Source: Adiantum capillus-veneris | Lineage: Eukaryota > Streptophyta > Polypodiopsida > Polypodiales > Pteridaceae | Direction: 5' to 3' | Length of the DNA: 64,000 bases | Assembly (NCBI GenBank): GCA_014529385.2 | Contig: CM043952.1 | Span: 156,709,057-156,773,056 of the forward strand | The notes under the pieces: model-generated | Told to the model about the DNA's origin: nothing | Database searches by the model: none | The model's input: the letters and a program-made list of their open reading frames with translations, nothing else | In this document: positions 53,935-64,000 of the stretch, one piece after another | Layout: every line of letters begins with the position of its first letter | Position numbering within the stretch: the first letter of the stretch is position 1 | Position numbers and translations under genes: made by a program

Positions 53935-55040
53935 AGTGATGGTGTTTTCCTGGCTCAAGCTAAGGGTGAGTTTATGGAGCAAAAAAAAGTTTTTTTTGGA
54001 TAGCTAAGGAAGGAGATACTATAGTTCCAAGTTAGGATGCTAGTGCAGTCCCTTGATGTTTCCACTGCATGTTCGAGGTTGTGAGGCCACCAATTAGGGG
54101 TTTCCCATTTCAAATAATCATTTGGGATTTTTAATGAAGTTCTAAAACTTTTATGAAATGGTCACAACGAAGAATTAAAGCGTTAATTTAGGGTTTTTAA
54201 TAACAAGGTGAAAGAGCACTGTATTAGTGCAATTGCTAGTGAGGCTACACCAAATCTTGACAGACACAAGAGTTTTGAGTCGATCTTGGTGGTTTCCCAG
54301 AGTGTGGATCTCATTACTGGAGTTTTTTTTCTTTTTGAGTGTTTCTTTTGCTTCCATAGTTCAATGATTTCGTTGATTTCTCTACGAACCCTCACAATCA
54401 AAGACTTGGCACTTTCCTAGCCGCACTGCATACTTCTTGGCAATGCAAAGAGGGAAAAAGAGATTCTTACGGCGACGGCCGGGTCATCATTGATGGCAAG
54501 GCCATAGCATAGGGAATTGTCGCCTATGGGACACATTATGAGGAGATACACCTTGCCATTTAGAACTACAACGGGGACCTATGGACACATCCAAAGAGGC
54601 TGGAGGAGGTCATGAGTGTTCTTGACATCATATTACACACCGAGACACACGAGAGCCACAAGAGAAGCTTATCACGCACACATCATTTTTAGTGGGAGTC
54701 CATACATAGAGGGTGTACATGCCAGAACACATCTAGAGGGTTAGGAGGAATCACCATATTTTCGCTGAGAGCTATAGAGCAGGATATAGATTGTAGCACG
54801 CAATCTGGATGCCCGTTTTCTTTGGATTTTGTTTGGCGGACGAAGCAACAAGCGGCCGTTGCCAGAAGGACCATATTTTTCTGAGAAACCATTGTAAAAT
54901 TCTTTTGTAAAGAAGCATCTCTAAGCCGGAAAATTGTCAAAGGATGTATGATTATTCTTATGGGAGCAATTGTATATTAGAGAGCCAGTTAGAGGTTTGG
55001 GAGCTTGTGGCCGGACAAGCCATTTTGTAAAGACCTAATC
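53935..55040. other. Unassigned flank and start of the Gy4 5' LTR
   Basis: The Gy4 LTR must begin here, probably about 54.8 kb if its U3 is near 200 bp as in Gy3, but I cannot fix the TG end because the other LTR is outside the window. Frames of 60-83 residues show no motif. Confidence 0.4.
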
Positions 55041-55739
55041 TATAAAGGTCATTTTTTGTAAGTTTGAAGATAATCTTTTAATTGAGAACTGAGAAGACAG
55101 CGTACGTTTGAGAGCTCCTTCTTGTTCAAATTCGTAATCTTCGCCATTGCGGTTACTGTAATCCAAATTCAGATTTGATTATTGCATTGTGTTCCTCTCC
55201 TCTTGCTCTTTCATTCAAGTGTAATCATTCAAGATTCGGTGTAGGTTTTCAACTACGAGTTTGAGGCCTTAAATCACTGTTTTGAGTGTCAATATGCGTA
55301 TTTTATGTTGTTTTGACCCTAGGAGGGGCTCTAGGGACCCTAAAACGACCCTTTAGGATTACCTGTTTGCCGTTTTTGCTAACTTTGGGACGAACGATCG
55401 CGATCGTTGTACCTCTCCAGAATGCTGTGACAGTGATAGGATATGTTCCTGATAGTCCCCTGTAGCTTCCCTTCAAGTTTCGTGCGATTTCGATATGATT
55501 TGCATGGTAAACGGGCGTGGTGGCTGAAGAACGGTGTAGGAGGACATAAGCAGATTACTTGGCGGTAATGCGATTGATTTACTTATAGAGTTAGTAGTTG
55601 CTTCTCTTCGAGTTCACTCCATTAGGATTGACACCCTAGTGAGTTCCCATGCCTCATCCGAGTCGCTTTCCCTGTATTGACAAATATGTTCATGCTTGAG
55701 AGCTATGCTATGGACGTCCGTCGCGGCGACCCGCAAACA
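55041..55739 (+). repeat. Gy4 5' LTR, TATA box to 3' end
   Basis: TATAAAGG at 55041-55048, then R-U5 to GCAAACA at 55739, next to the PBS. Contains one palindrome centred at 55400/55401 (AACGATCG plus reverse complement, 16 bp perfect) followed by GTACCTC. Confidence 0.75.
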
Positions 55740-56988
55740 TTGGCGCTGCTGCCGGGGAATGCACCTTAGGTGATGAGTGACCGAGTGCGCAGTTAGAATC
55801 CTTAAAAAAGATCAATCCACAAATCCATTTTACACCTCAGTTAGGATGCTAGACAAGGGTTTAGAGCTTAGTGGAGTCTAGAGCCAGTGGACCGGCTAGA
55901 TCCTCTCTTAGGAGATTTAGGGAGCTGTGAGTGAGTGTGTTAAAGCATTTTTGCTCTTCAATTTCTCTAATTTGATTGAGTACTGAAATCTCACCCGAAA
56001 TCCGTCGTGTTTGTTTTGTTTGATTCATTTTCTTATGTTTTTTCATTTCTGTACTTAGGAGTAGGATAAGTAAATCACATTCCAGTTAGATTTGGGGCAA
56101 AAGTTAGAGCCGAGAAACCAGAAAACCATAACTTTGGCCAAAAAAGCCATAAGACTCTGAAATTTTGAAAATCTGACCAAACAAGATTGATATTGATTCA
56201 AATCACAAAGTGGTAGCACAAAACACTAGGAAATACTTGTTAGAGGGAGCATACAAAATTTCATCAGATTTGGCGCAGGTACTACGATCGCGATCGGTGT
56301 ACCTCAGTGTTAGATTTGGACAAGATTTGACATGTGCCTTCCTGATAAGATTCTAAACAACTTTGTCTAAAGCAACCACACTCAAAAACATCAAAAATCA
56401 AGGAAATCAGGCCACTTGGGTAAAAATAGCCTGAGAGACCCAGAAAGTTCAAAATCTTGGCTTTTGGTGATCCAAATGCAAAAAGACTTTGGGGATAGCC
56501 TTAAAACATCAGTGTCTACAAGCATGCCAAATTTGGTCTAATTTGGGCTCAGAAGTACGATTGCGATCTGTGTACCTCAGTGTCAGATTTGGACAAACAT
56601 AAAAGTCTAAAGGACCTAGAGCTAGAAACCTCAAAATACCTGTCAAACCATCTGAACACAGATCCAAGTCAAAAATTGCTAAACTGGCTTAGAAATTGAC
56701 TTTCAGTAGACCAAAACACATCAAAACTGAGGAGGAACCATACAGAGGGATAGCCTGTACACAGGACAACCCTAGGTATCTCTCAAATCCCAAATCAAAC
56801 ATCAAATTCCAGTCAAACTGATAAATTTGGGAAAACAGGCACTTCCAACCAAGAAACGGTAAAAACTTGACCTTTTGAGTCCAAATACAAAAGTGTCTGG
56901 CAGGTAGTCTTAAAATAGCCTAGTGAACAAGCTGGTGAAGTTTCATATAATTTGGGCTCAGAACTACGATCATGATCGGTGTACCTCT
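55393..56988. repeat. Gy4 palindrome cluster C (four copies)
   Basis: Motif ACGATCGCGATCGGTGTACC and TC. Centres after 55400 (in the LTR), 56290 (exact), 56563 (two changes) and 56972 (CATG centre). Spacings 890, 273 and 409 bp. Confidence 0.93.
55741..55758 (+). other. Gy4 primer-binding site
   Basis: TGGCGCTGCTGCCGGGGA, one mismatch from the Gy3 site, one base after the LTR. Confidence 0.9.
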
Positions 56989-57285
56989 GGCCCAGATCCA
57001 GCTCATTTTTGACTTGCTCCTAGACCTAGGCTATACAAGATACCAGCAGTTTTCAAAACTCAAATTGGACATACTGTCAATAATGTACGAGCAAAATTGT
57101 GTTGAGATCATTTTGAAGTGTTGAATCTGCTGACAGTTGGAATGATACAGTGATCTCATAGCCATCCAGTGTATTCATTTGCAGAGACCGATCAAGTAAC
57201 AACCCATGCAGTCTCGCATGAATTGGAAGATCTTTCCATCTCCAGATAAGAGGTTTGGATTCAGTTAGTAAATCCCACTTTCTTC
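55759..57285 (+). other. Gy4 leader
   Basis: 1.5-kb untranslated leader with three of the palindromes and many degenerate repeats of phrases such as CCAAATTTGG and GACCAAA. No gene supported. Confidence 0.7.
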
Positions 57286-60097
57286 ATGTTTTTGAGATCG
57301 GGAAAACACCAGACACCTAAATTTAGCGGATCAAACGAGTGTTGCATCAACGGAGGAGAGTGTAAACCAAGGGATAGTGCGACCGTTAGAGCCGATCCTT
57401 GAAGAAGTCATCTCCAACACTTCTTCAGAGAGATCTTCCAAGTATTTCACAGAACACTTGGGACAAATAAAACTAAACGGGAGACAAAACATGGCAGCAG
57501 GACCATCAGACCCCTCGGCCACACTAAAGCTATTGTTCATCAAGTATCAATATGAAAACAAGCAAGGTGCCAAGATATACAAAGATGGTATGAACCGCTA
57601 CTGTGTGAAAATAGAAGATAGACCAAGTGAGTTCAGGGACTTAGTGCTTGTAAGCTATAGCAGAGACAGGTACCTAGATGACGAGGGTATCATGTACTTG
57701 GTAGTCCTGAATCCTAACATTGTAGACAAGTGGGGATTGATGGGCACAAAAGCCAAAATAGACGAGGAACATGAGGAAAAGGCACCAACAATGAGCTTAC
57801 CTAATGCGAGATTAAGGCGAGAAAATGAAACGTTGAGAATCAACACGGATAATGTCTACTTGGGGTTATACAAGTATAATAATGGAGAGCAAGATCTCTA
57901 TTATAGATGCGAGGAACCCTACGTCGGGGAGATGACTGAGCGGAAAAGACTTTATGTCTTTACCTACACAGAGGGAGCGGAAACAAAAATTGCAGCATAC
58001 GACAAGTATGGAAGACGATATGCAGCACTCGATAAAAAATAATTGGAAGGATATACGTACTTTGGGGGACCACTTCATCAGTATTATGTCACTCCAAGCC
58101 CACTAAGACCAGCACCTACAACTATCATGCTAGAACCGTTTACCACAGGTGGAGGCTGGACTCATGTATCTGATTCTTTCAGTCGAACTCATTATTCAAT
58201 GCCAAGCCCCATGGGAACGTTACATTCCAGAGAATCAATGGCTACGAATCAAGGTAGTGCAGTTCCTATCTCTACACATACGACTGTAGGTCCGACAATT
58301 GCAGCCACCCGATCACATTTACCACCTAGTAGTAGATTTGGGGCGGGGGAGCCAATGTGAGCAACCTACGACCTCCATGATTCACGAGAATGATTAAGTC
58401 GAGACACGGGAGCAATGAGATTGACCGCTGACCATAGACGGATCAGACCATCCCAAGTAGCGAAGTGCATGCCAAAGAACTATAGCGGATCGGGGGATCC
58501 ATATGCCCATGTATCGCCCTTCAAGAAAGTCTTAAGAGCAGAAAAAATCACTGATTTCCACACTCAATACGAGGGATTCGGGCTGACCTTGGAAGGGACG
58601 GCCTTAACCTGGTTTCAACCTTTAAACCTTGAAACTTGTCCGAATATTGAACATGAATTGCGCGAGTTCGCAGAAGAATTCTCAAAACGGGGTATAAAGC
58701 ATAATACTGTATTGCAGATATACGCTTTTAAACAAAGGTAGAATGAAAAATTGAAGGAAGCAACCTTGAGATTCAAGCAACCTTGAGATTCAAGCAATAC
58801 ATTGAGAGGTGCCCAAGGAGAGAATTACCGCAGGACGAGAGATTGTCTGTGCTCTTTGTTGAAGGACTTAGGAATGAAACCTTGAAAAAATCCCTTCACT
58901 TGAAAGCCTGTAGCATCACCAGGAACAAATAGTACACTTCAAGGAACAAATAGCACGTTTCAACAGGTTACAAGGAAAGCGTTATATCTTGTCGATAACT
59001 GCAAAGCATATGGGGAAGTGTCAGAGGATATTGATTCAGTAACCGGTGGCTCATCATCAATTAAAAGAGAACCCTCTACCAAGAAAGATGCCCAGGCATC
59101 CTTGATGCCGACAAATGATCAATTGATAGAGGAGGTAACGAAGAGAATGCAGCAACATATGAGATCAAATCTGGTGTTGAGACAGTCTCAGACAAGGAAG
59201 TGTGACACATGTGGGGGGGATCATCCAACGCCATGGTGCCCACAACAGCTGAAAGCACCAGTTGCGAATGGACGAATACTGAAATGGTGTGCCATAGAAC
59301 AAAAATGGATGAATCATAGCACGGAAGAGTGTTTTAATAACAAAAACTATGTGAGGGAAATACCATATGGGCCTCCAGCAGGACCATCCTAACCACCTCC
59401 TCCAAGATATCAAGTTGGACCAAATATGAATCTGGTAGCAGGAACAGACAGACCTCAACCTGTGTTGGGTCAACAACCTCCATTACCACAGGAGAATAGG
59501 ACCATGATTAGGTATGCTCAACCTTGTGAAGCATCACCAGGAACAAATAGTACACTTCAAGTTTCTTATAATGAGGAACCGAATGAGCCTTACGCAACAG
59601 AACTTGAATCACAAATGTACGCAGATGAAGCATATCAACCGTGGGGAAATAACGAGGTTATGGCACCACCAACGTATGTAGCACAACCTTCGAGAGATCA
59701 ATATTTGGTAGACGAAAGAACGTTAATGTTCATTGCGAACCAGAATTACAAACAAAGAGGATATCCTAATAGAGCAGGACAACCTATGGGACCACCTCCT
59801 CAAAATCAACCACCAATTGGACAGTGCTATAGCTGTGGAAGTACGGATCATTGGGAGCGTAACTGCCCTTTCAAAGGCGAAAGAGTGAAATTTTTTGGGT
59901 TTTGTGACGGATGTGGTGTGAATCACATATTGCCAGATTGCCCAAAAAATCCGGACAACAAGGGAAAAGCGACTATGAATATTGTGGGGGTAATACCAAG
60001 TGCAAGCAGCGGAACGGAAACCGATCCCATGATCCAGATCAATGCGATAACAAAAGCTCAAGCGCAGGAGGAGGCCAAAATCAGGATTTTAAAATGA
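57286..60097 (+). pseudogene. Gy4 gag, frameshifted
   Basis: Begins at 57286 (MFLRSGK, compare MNLRSGR in Gy3). The conserved N-terminal domain is open at 57377-58042. Stops at 58040, 58360 and 58741 break the capsid part (NYSGSGDPYAHVSPFKKVLR, LEGTALTWFQPL). A small tandem duplication (CCTTGAGATTCAAGCAA, about 58767-58797) and a 32-bp copied insertion (58912-58943) add shifts. From 59018 the frame is mostly open: CDTCGGDHPTPWC, CYSCGSTDHWERNC and CDGCGVNHILPDC zinc motifs, ending at 60097. The extra CDTCGGDH knuckle at 59201 has no counterpart that I see in Gy3. Confidence 0.85.
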
Positions 60098-60975
60098 AAA
60101 AAAACCTTACAACAACAAAGACTTCCTCAACCAGCAGACACGGCTCAAATTTCTTTGTCTATACTTCAAACTAATGAGCAATGGGAAATAGGAATCGATG
60201 TTCGCATCAATGTCAGACTCCTGCACGGTAGATATCAACAAGCATTGATTGACAGAGGAGCAAGAGTCAATGCGGTCAACTTCTCCACTTACAAGATGCT
60301 CACAGATGAACCCCTCGTACAATCCACACGTGATCTACAAGCAACAAACGGTGCAACAATGCCAACATTGGGGATAGTAAACTTACCAATCAATCTTGAT
60401 GGAAATAGTTGTCCTCATCAATTTTTCGTAATGAAAGACGGAGAAATCAGAGAATCAATATGCTTGGGAGTTCCATGGATGAGAACGTACAATGCAGTCA
60501 TTGAATGGTCAAAACATGAGTTAAGGTACACACACGACTCTAATGTGTACATGAATCCATTTGCCAAAACAGATCACTCGTGGCCAAGCATCCCCATCGA
60601 CAAAAAGCAACCGACGAATCATCCAAAAACAACACAAAACGTTATTCGAAAAGTATGGATAAAGAAAAGTTTGCTGACCAACAAACCGAGCAAGATATGG
60701 CTACCTAAGGACAAACTCCAGACGGCAGCAACATCATCTCAAAGACCTTCAGAAGCTACTCCAAAGTGCCAAAATTGGAGAAAACTACAGATTCGACGAC
60801 AGAGCTCGAAAGCAAACGCAAAACTCAAAACAAGAAGCCTGAACCTCCAAAATGGCAATGGAAACCTGTGAAAACTAAAGCAGAATTGTATAGATGGGTT
60901 CCAAAAATAGTTGCCAGCACAACAACCACAATCAAGGAAAGAGAAAATGTGACTTCAAGCTCTTCTGTTCCATAA
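60098..60975 (+). pseudogene. Gy4 retropepsin-like domain and tryptophan-motif region
   Basis: After a frameshift near 60098, the frame 60155-60871 gives EIGIDVRINVRLLHGRYQQ, then ALIDRGARVNAVNFSTYKML (D-R-G at the catalytic site) and CLGVPWMRTYNAVIEWSKHE, matching the second protease of Gy3. Tryptophan motifs KVWIKKS, KIWLPKD and, one frame over, YRWVPKI follow. No integrase or RT lies between gag and this module, so the whole polymerase section is missing in Gy4. Confidence 0.8.
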
Positions 60976-61137
60976 ACACCTACCCTCGCCATCAAAGCCA
61001 CTGAAAACTACATTCAGTTCCCACATGTTGCACAACATCTTGTTACCCAACGCATTGTCTCAAACATCAAAATAGGGCCACATTACACGGCCATGCATAG
61101 ACACAGATTCCAAAACCCATGCACATGCACCAAACCT

Positions 61138-61172
61138 TCGTCCGGGACGACTCAGACAAGGAAGGGGGGAGT
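61138..61172 (+). other. Gy4 internal polypurine block
   Basis: TCGTCCGGGACGACTCAGAC then AAGGAAGGGGGGAG. 18 of 20 bases of the first part equal the Gy3 block at 11101-11120, and the purine tract is at the same place. Confidence 0.85.
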
Positions 61173-63460
61173 AATTGATGAATCTAGCAACAGTCATGGC
61201 CATTAAGGGGTCCAACGTGTATATATGTACATAATGTGTGTGTTTTTTTTTCATTATTTAGAGTTCAATTTCGAACATATTCGATCAAAACCTGGCAATT
61301 TTAGCGTTTTTGTATCATCCGACCAGCATAATAATGAGCTGTAATGACAAAATCCGGAGCATTGGGATGCTTCTAGAGAAAATATATGCTTAGGGGTGAG
61401 TATAATAATTTTGGCTAATTTTTACCAGTTAATAAGTATTTTCAATTTATTTTGTTTGATTTTCGTTCATAAACATCAAAAATTAAAAAATCTCACTCAC
61501 AAGTGTCGGAATCAAGTTCTGGAAGCAAACGCCGAAGTATCATGATAAGGTTATCAAGCATGGAATATATGAAGCTAATCTGAAGATGTCAAATTTCGGC
61601 CTTAATGATCATGACTACATTTCGCCAAAATTGCTTCAAATGGTCATACGACGTCGGAATGACAAACGGTTCGACCCACAACTGGTATGCGGATTATATC
61701 GGGATCAAAGATGAGGAAAATCAGCCCTGTGTCACGAAAATCTCGGGAAGATATAGGTCAGGTAGGCCAAATGCTAGCTCATTGTTTATTTTCACCTTTT
61801 GAGAGAGAAGGAAAGAGCTTTTTGACATAGAGCGAGTTGCCACATTTCTACCCCGTACGGACGGTCGGAGCCAGCATTTCACACCAGATTTCACAGATAT
61901 GTTCCTTATCAAGTAAAGATCAAGTCTATTACGCATGCAAGCGCGAATCATTGTACAAATGGGCGAAGGAATCAAATCAAAGTCGGATCGGGTCAAAAGA
62001 GGTCAAGGGCCCTTAGAGGTATTCAAACAAAACCTTTTTCAGGCACAGAACACATCAATGAGCTCCCCACAAGGTCAGGAACAAAGGCATATGGTTAAAA
62101 CACAATTTGGTGGTGGTACATCGATCGCGATCGGTGTACCTCACGACAAAAATTGGGATAGAACATGCAAAACATCTCCCCTCAGCCTCGCCTACAATTT
62201 GCTGGTGTCAAAATCAATTTTGGCCTCCATGGTACGATCGCGATCGGTGCCCCCAGATGCAAGTTTTGCAACTTTTGACTTGGCCCAGGCTTGGAACTCA
62301 GTTAAATCTACACACTCTTGAATGTTCAAGGAAAATGCACAAATTTTGCTCATGGAATGGGCCAAATTTGTCAAACACAACCGAAAAGGGAAAATTTGAC
62401 CAACAACTACCAAAATCCGGTTAAAAATAATGATGGATGGTTTGAAAGGTACACTTGTCCAACTAAGAGTCAGAACAGTTGTAGAAAACCTCGGATGGAT
62501 CTCAGAATCTCCTACAAGTACAGATATAGTCATTTCAGTCTCGAATGATCATACAAAGGTAGAATTGAAACCGAGCTAATGCCAAAACCAAAAGGTCACT
62601 TAAGGATGTTCAAGCATCACATGGATATCCAAGAAGTGCTTGAAAAATGCACAAATCTTGAAAACCTCCTAAGACAGGGTATGAAGTGCCTGATAAGGTC
62701 AAAATTAGACAATGGAGTAGGCTGATGGTAGCAGAACCTCATGGAAGCATTGAGAGCTCTAAAACTAACTTCCACTAACTCCAGGATCCCCAACCAAATT
62801 TCATCAGGAAAACCCAATATGGTTAGACTTAGTAAAATACAGTCAAACAGTGAAAAATTGCTCTAATTTGTTCATTTTAAGTCCAAACTTGAAAATAAAT
62901 CATCAGTGGGCTAGGCAGGCATAGGGGTTCATGACCATCTACTTTTCACCCAAACAAGGCCCAGAACACCGATCGCGATCGGTGTCCCTCAGATTCAGAT
63001 TTTGACAAAAACCTATCAGATCCCTTGTATACATCTTGTTCAAGTCACCAACCAAGTTTCAAGCCATTTGGACAGCAAAAACTCATAAAAAGTCAGAGTC
63101 TAGTCCAAAACTCCCTTGTAACCCAGAAATGGGACCTGTAAACTCAAAAGTAGTTCAAATGACACACAAAGTGGATCAAAATGACCCTCCAACTATCAGC
63201 AACCCACTCATGTGATCAAATCTAGTTTTGGCCTCTGTACTACGATCGCAATCGGTGTACCTCAGACCTAGAACTGGCTCAGATTTTTATCAGTCATAGC
63301 TCTAGTCTTCCTAGTCCCAATGGTGAAATATGGACAAAAATGGATGAAATTTGTTCAAGTTATGATCAGTTTTAACTTTTGAACTGTTTTTTACTAAAAG
63401 TCTAAATGCGATTGATTGCGAAGGGAAAATCCTGACAGCTTGTGATTCTCCTGACACAGA
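61173..63460 (+). other. Gy4 3' spacer with four palindromes
   Basis: 2.3 kb non-coding; carries cluster D. Structurally equivalent to 8313-11086 of Gy3. Small frames within it have no motif. Confidence 0.7.
62121..63264. repeat. Gy4 palindrome cluster D (four copies)
   Basis: Same motif as cluster C. Centres after 62127, 62240, 62975 (here CACCGATCG plus reverse complement, 18 bp perfect) and 63248 (one change). Spacings 113, 735 and 273 bp. All are followed by GTG[TC][AC]CC[TC]C. Confidence 0.93.
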
Positions 63461-64000
63461 ATGCCTCGCCAAAAGAAAGAAAGGCAGTGGACACCAACAC
63501 CATATGAAGTGGAGGAGCTCGCCACAAATGAAAAGGCTCACATCTCGGATGAAATACTTGCTAAAATCCCTGCCCACATATTCATCTCAAAGTTTAAGGA
63601 TGCGGATGGTGACTTGGTAAAAACAACTATCATGCCACGAGAGATATGGAACCTCCACCGAAGGCCGGAGGTAATAGAGGCTGTGCGAGCTGTACACTTG
63701 GAGCAATTTTTTAGATTACAGCCATGGGGAACAGATTACATGAGGGCCCATGAGCTCATGAGCTCGATACAATATGATGGACGGGCAATGCTCACGGATA
63801 AGGATGGATCGAAGGTGAAAGTAAAGATCACGAAGGAAATCATCAACGAAGCTTTGCATTTCCTCCCAGGGCAACACGATCTGCTGGCAAAGACAAAGTC
63901 ACTGGATAATGAGAAAGCATTTGTCAAAGTAAAGGGAAATAAATACAAATACAGTGACATGATATACGGAGAGATGGAATTGCCGATGAGATTGATCTCC
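63461..64000 (+). CDS. Gy4 3' ORF, N-terminal 180 codons (continues past the window)
   Basis: Starts MPRQKKERQWTPTPYEVEEL and stays open to the window end, unlike the broken gag. Residues about 35-105 (FKDADGDLVKTTIMPREIWN ... LEQFFRLQPWG ... RAHELM) align with 3' ORF-a of Gy3: FxDxxGxxV, an IMP-like box, LxxFF, and R-x-H-E-L. The following ITKEIINEALHFLPG resembles the plant mobile domain-like N-terminal regions found in ORFs of Athila-type elements (inference). A basic start could act in nuclear entry. Confidence 0.65.
   Translation, partial: MPRQKKERQWTPTPYEVEELATNEKAHISDEILAKIPAHIFISKFKDADGDLVKTTIMPREIWNLHRRPEVIEAVRAVHLEQFFRLQPWGTDYMRAHELMSSIQYDGRAMLTDKDGSKVKVKITKEIINEALHFLPGQHDLLAKTKSLDNEKAFVKVKGNKYKYSDMIYGEMELPMRLIS

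Noticed and set aside
54689-54940. Gene in the flank of Gy4
   Set aside because: 83-residue frame without motif, probably overlapping the unresolved start of the Gy4 LTR.

Overview
The window looks like nuclear DNA of a land plant with a large, repeat-rich genome. The reasons are Ty3 and Ty1 retrotransposons primed by tRNA-iMet-like sites, chromodomain Ty3 elements, a spliced plant-type gene with GT-AG introns, and AAACCCTAA telo-box motifs. I cannot name the species; a fern or gymnosperm is only a guess from repeat load and a probable giant intron. At least 85% of the window is LTR retrotransposon, mostly nested.

Region 1 (1-30.7 kb) is a four-level nest. A decayed plus-strand chromovirus (27226 to about 30 kb, beginning left of the window) was entered by a minus-strand chromovirus (1-4256 and 25651-27225). 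That was entered by a 5.7-kb Ty1/copia element (LTRs 4257-4448 and 25459-25650, TSD CCTTG). The copia reverse transcriptase was in turn split by a 15.7-kb Ty3 element (5444-21157, LTRs 5444-6377 and 20206-21157, TSD GACTT), called Gy3 here. Gy3 is young (11 substitutions counted between its LTRs). It has gag, integrase and two retropepsin-like domains but no reverse transcriptase or RNase H. It also carries a tryptophan-motif repeat region, a second copy of its polypurine tract, a 3' coiled-coil ORF, and nine copies of a 24-bp palindrome confined to its two non-coding spacers.

Region 2 (31.5-45 kb) holds the only host gene I can support: a DTW-domain protein (tRNA-uridine aminocarboxypropyltransferase family), seven exons at 43283-44916. 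A likely transit-peptide first exon at 31634-31933 would make intron 1 about 11.3 kb. That interval is filled by two inverted copies of a pol-less LTR family (Family F; one copy inserted in the other) and by a telo-box-rich inverted-repeat element.

Region 3 (46-54 kb) is a decayed minus-strand copia element. Its 5' LTR contains a solo LTR of the region-1 chromovirus family, which itself contains a 1.3-kb terminal-inverted-repeat element.

Region 4 (about 54.8-64 kb) is a plus-strand relative of Gy3, called Gy4, running off the window end. It shares Gy3's unusual gag N-terminus, retropepsin plus tryptophan-motif module, internal polypurine block and 3' ORF. It carries a different palindrome (core CGATCGCGATCG) in the same two spacers, plus one copy in its LTR. 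This pairing of an element-specific palindrome with conserved placement is the most promising undescribed feature of the window.
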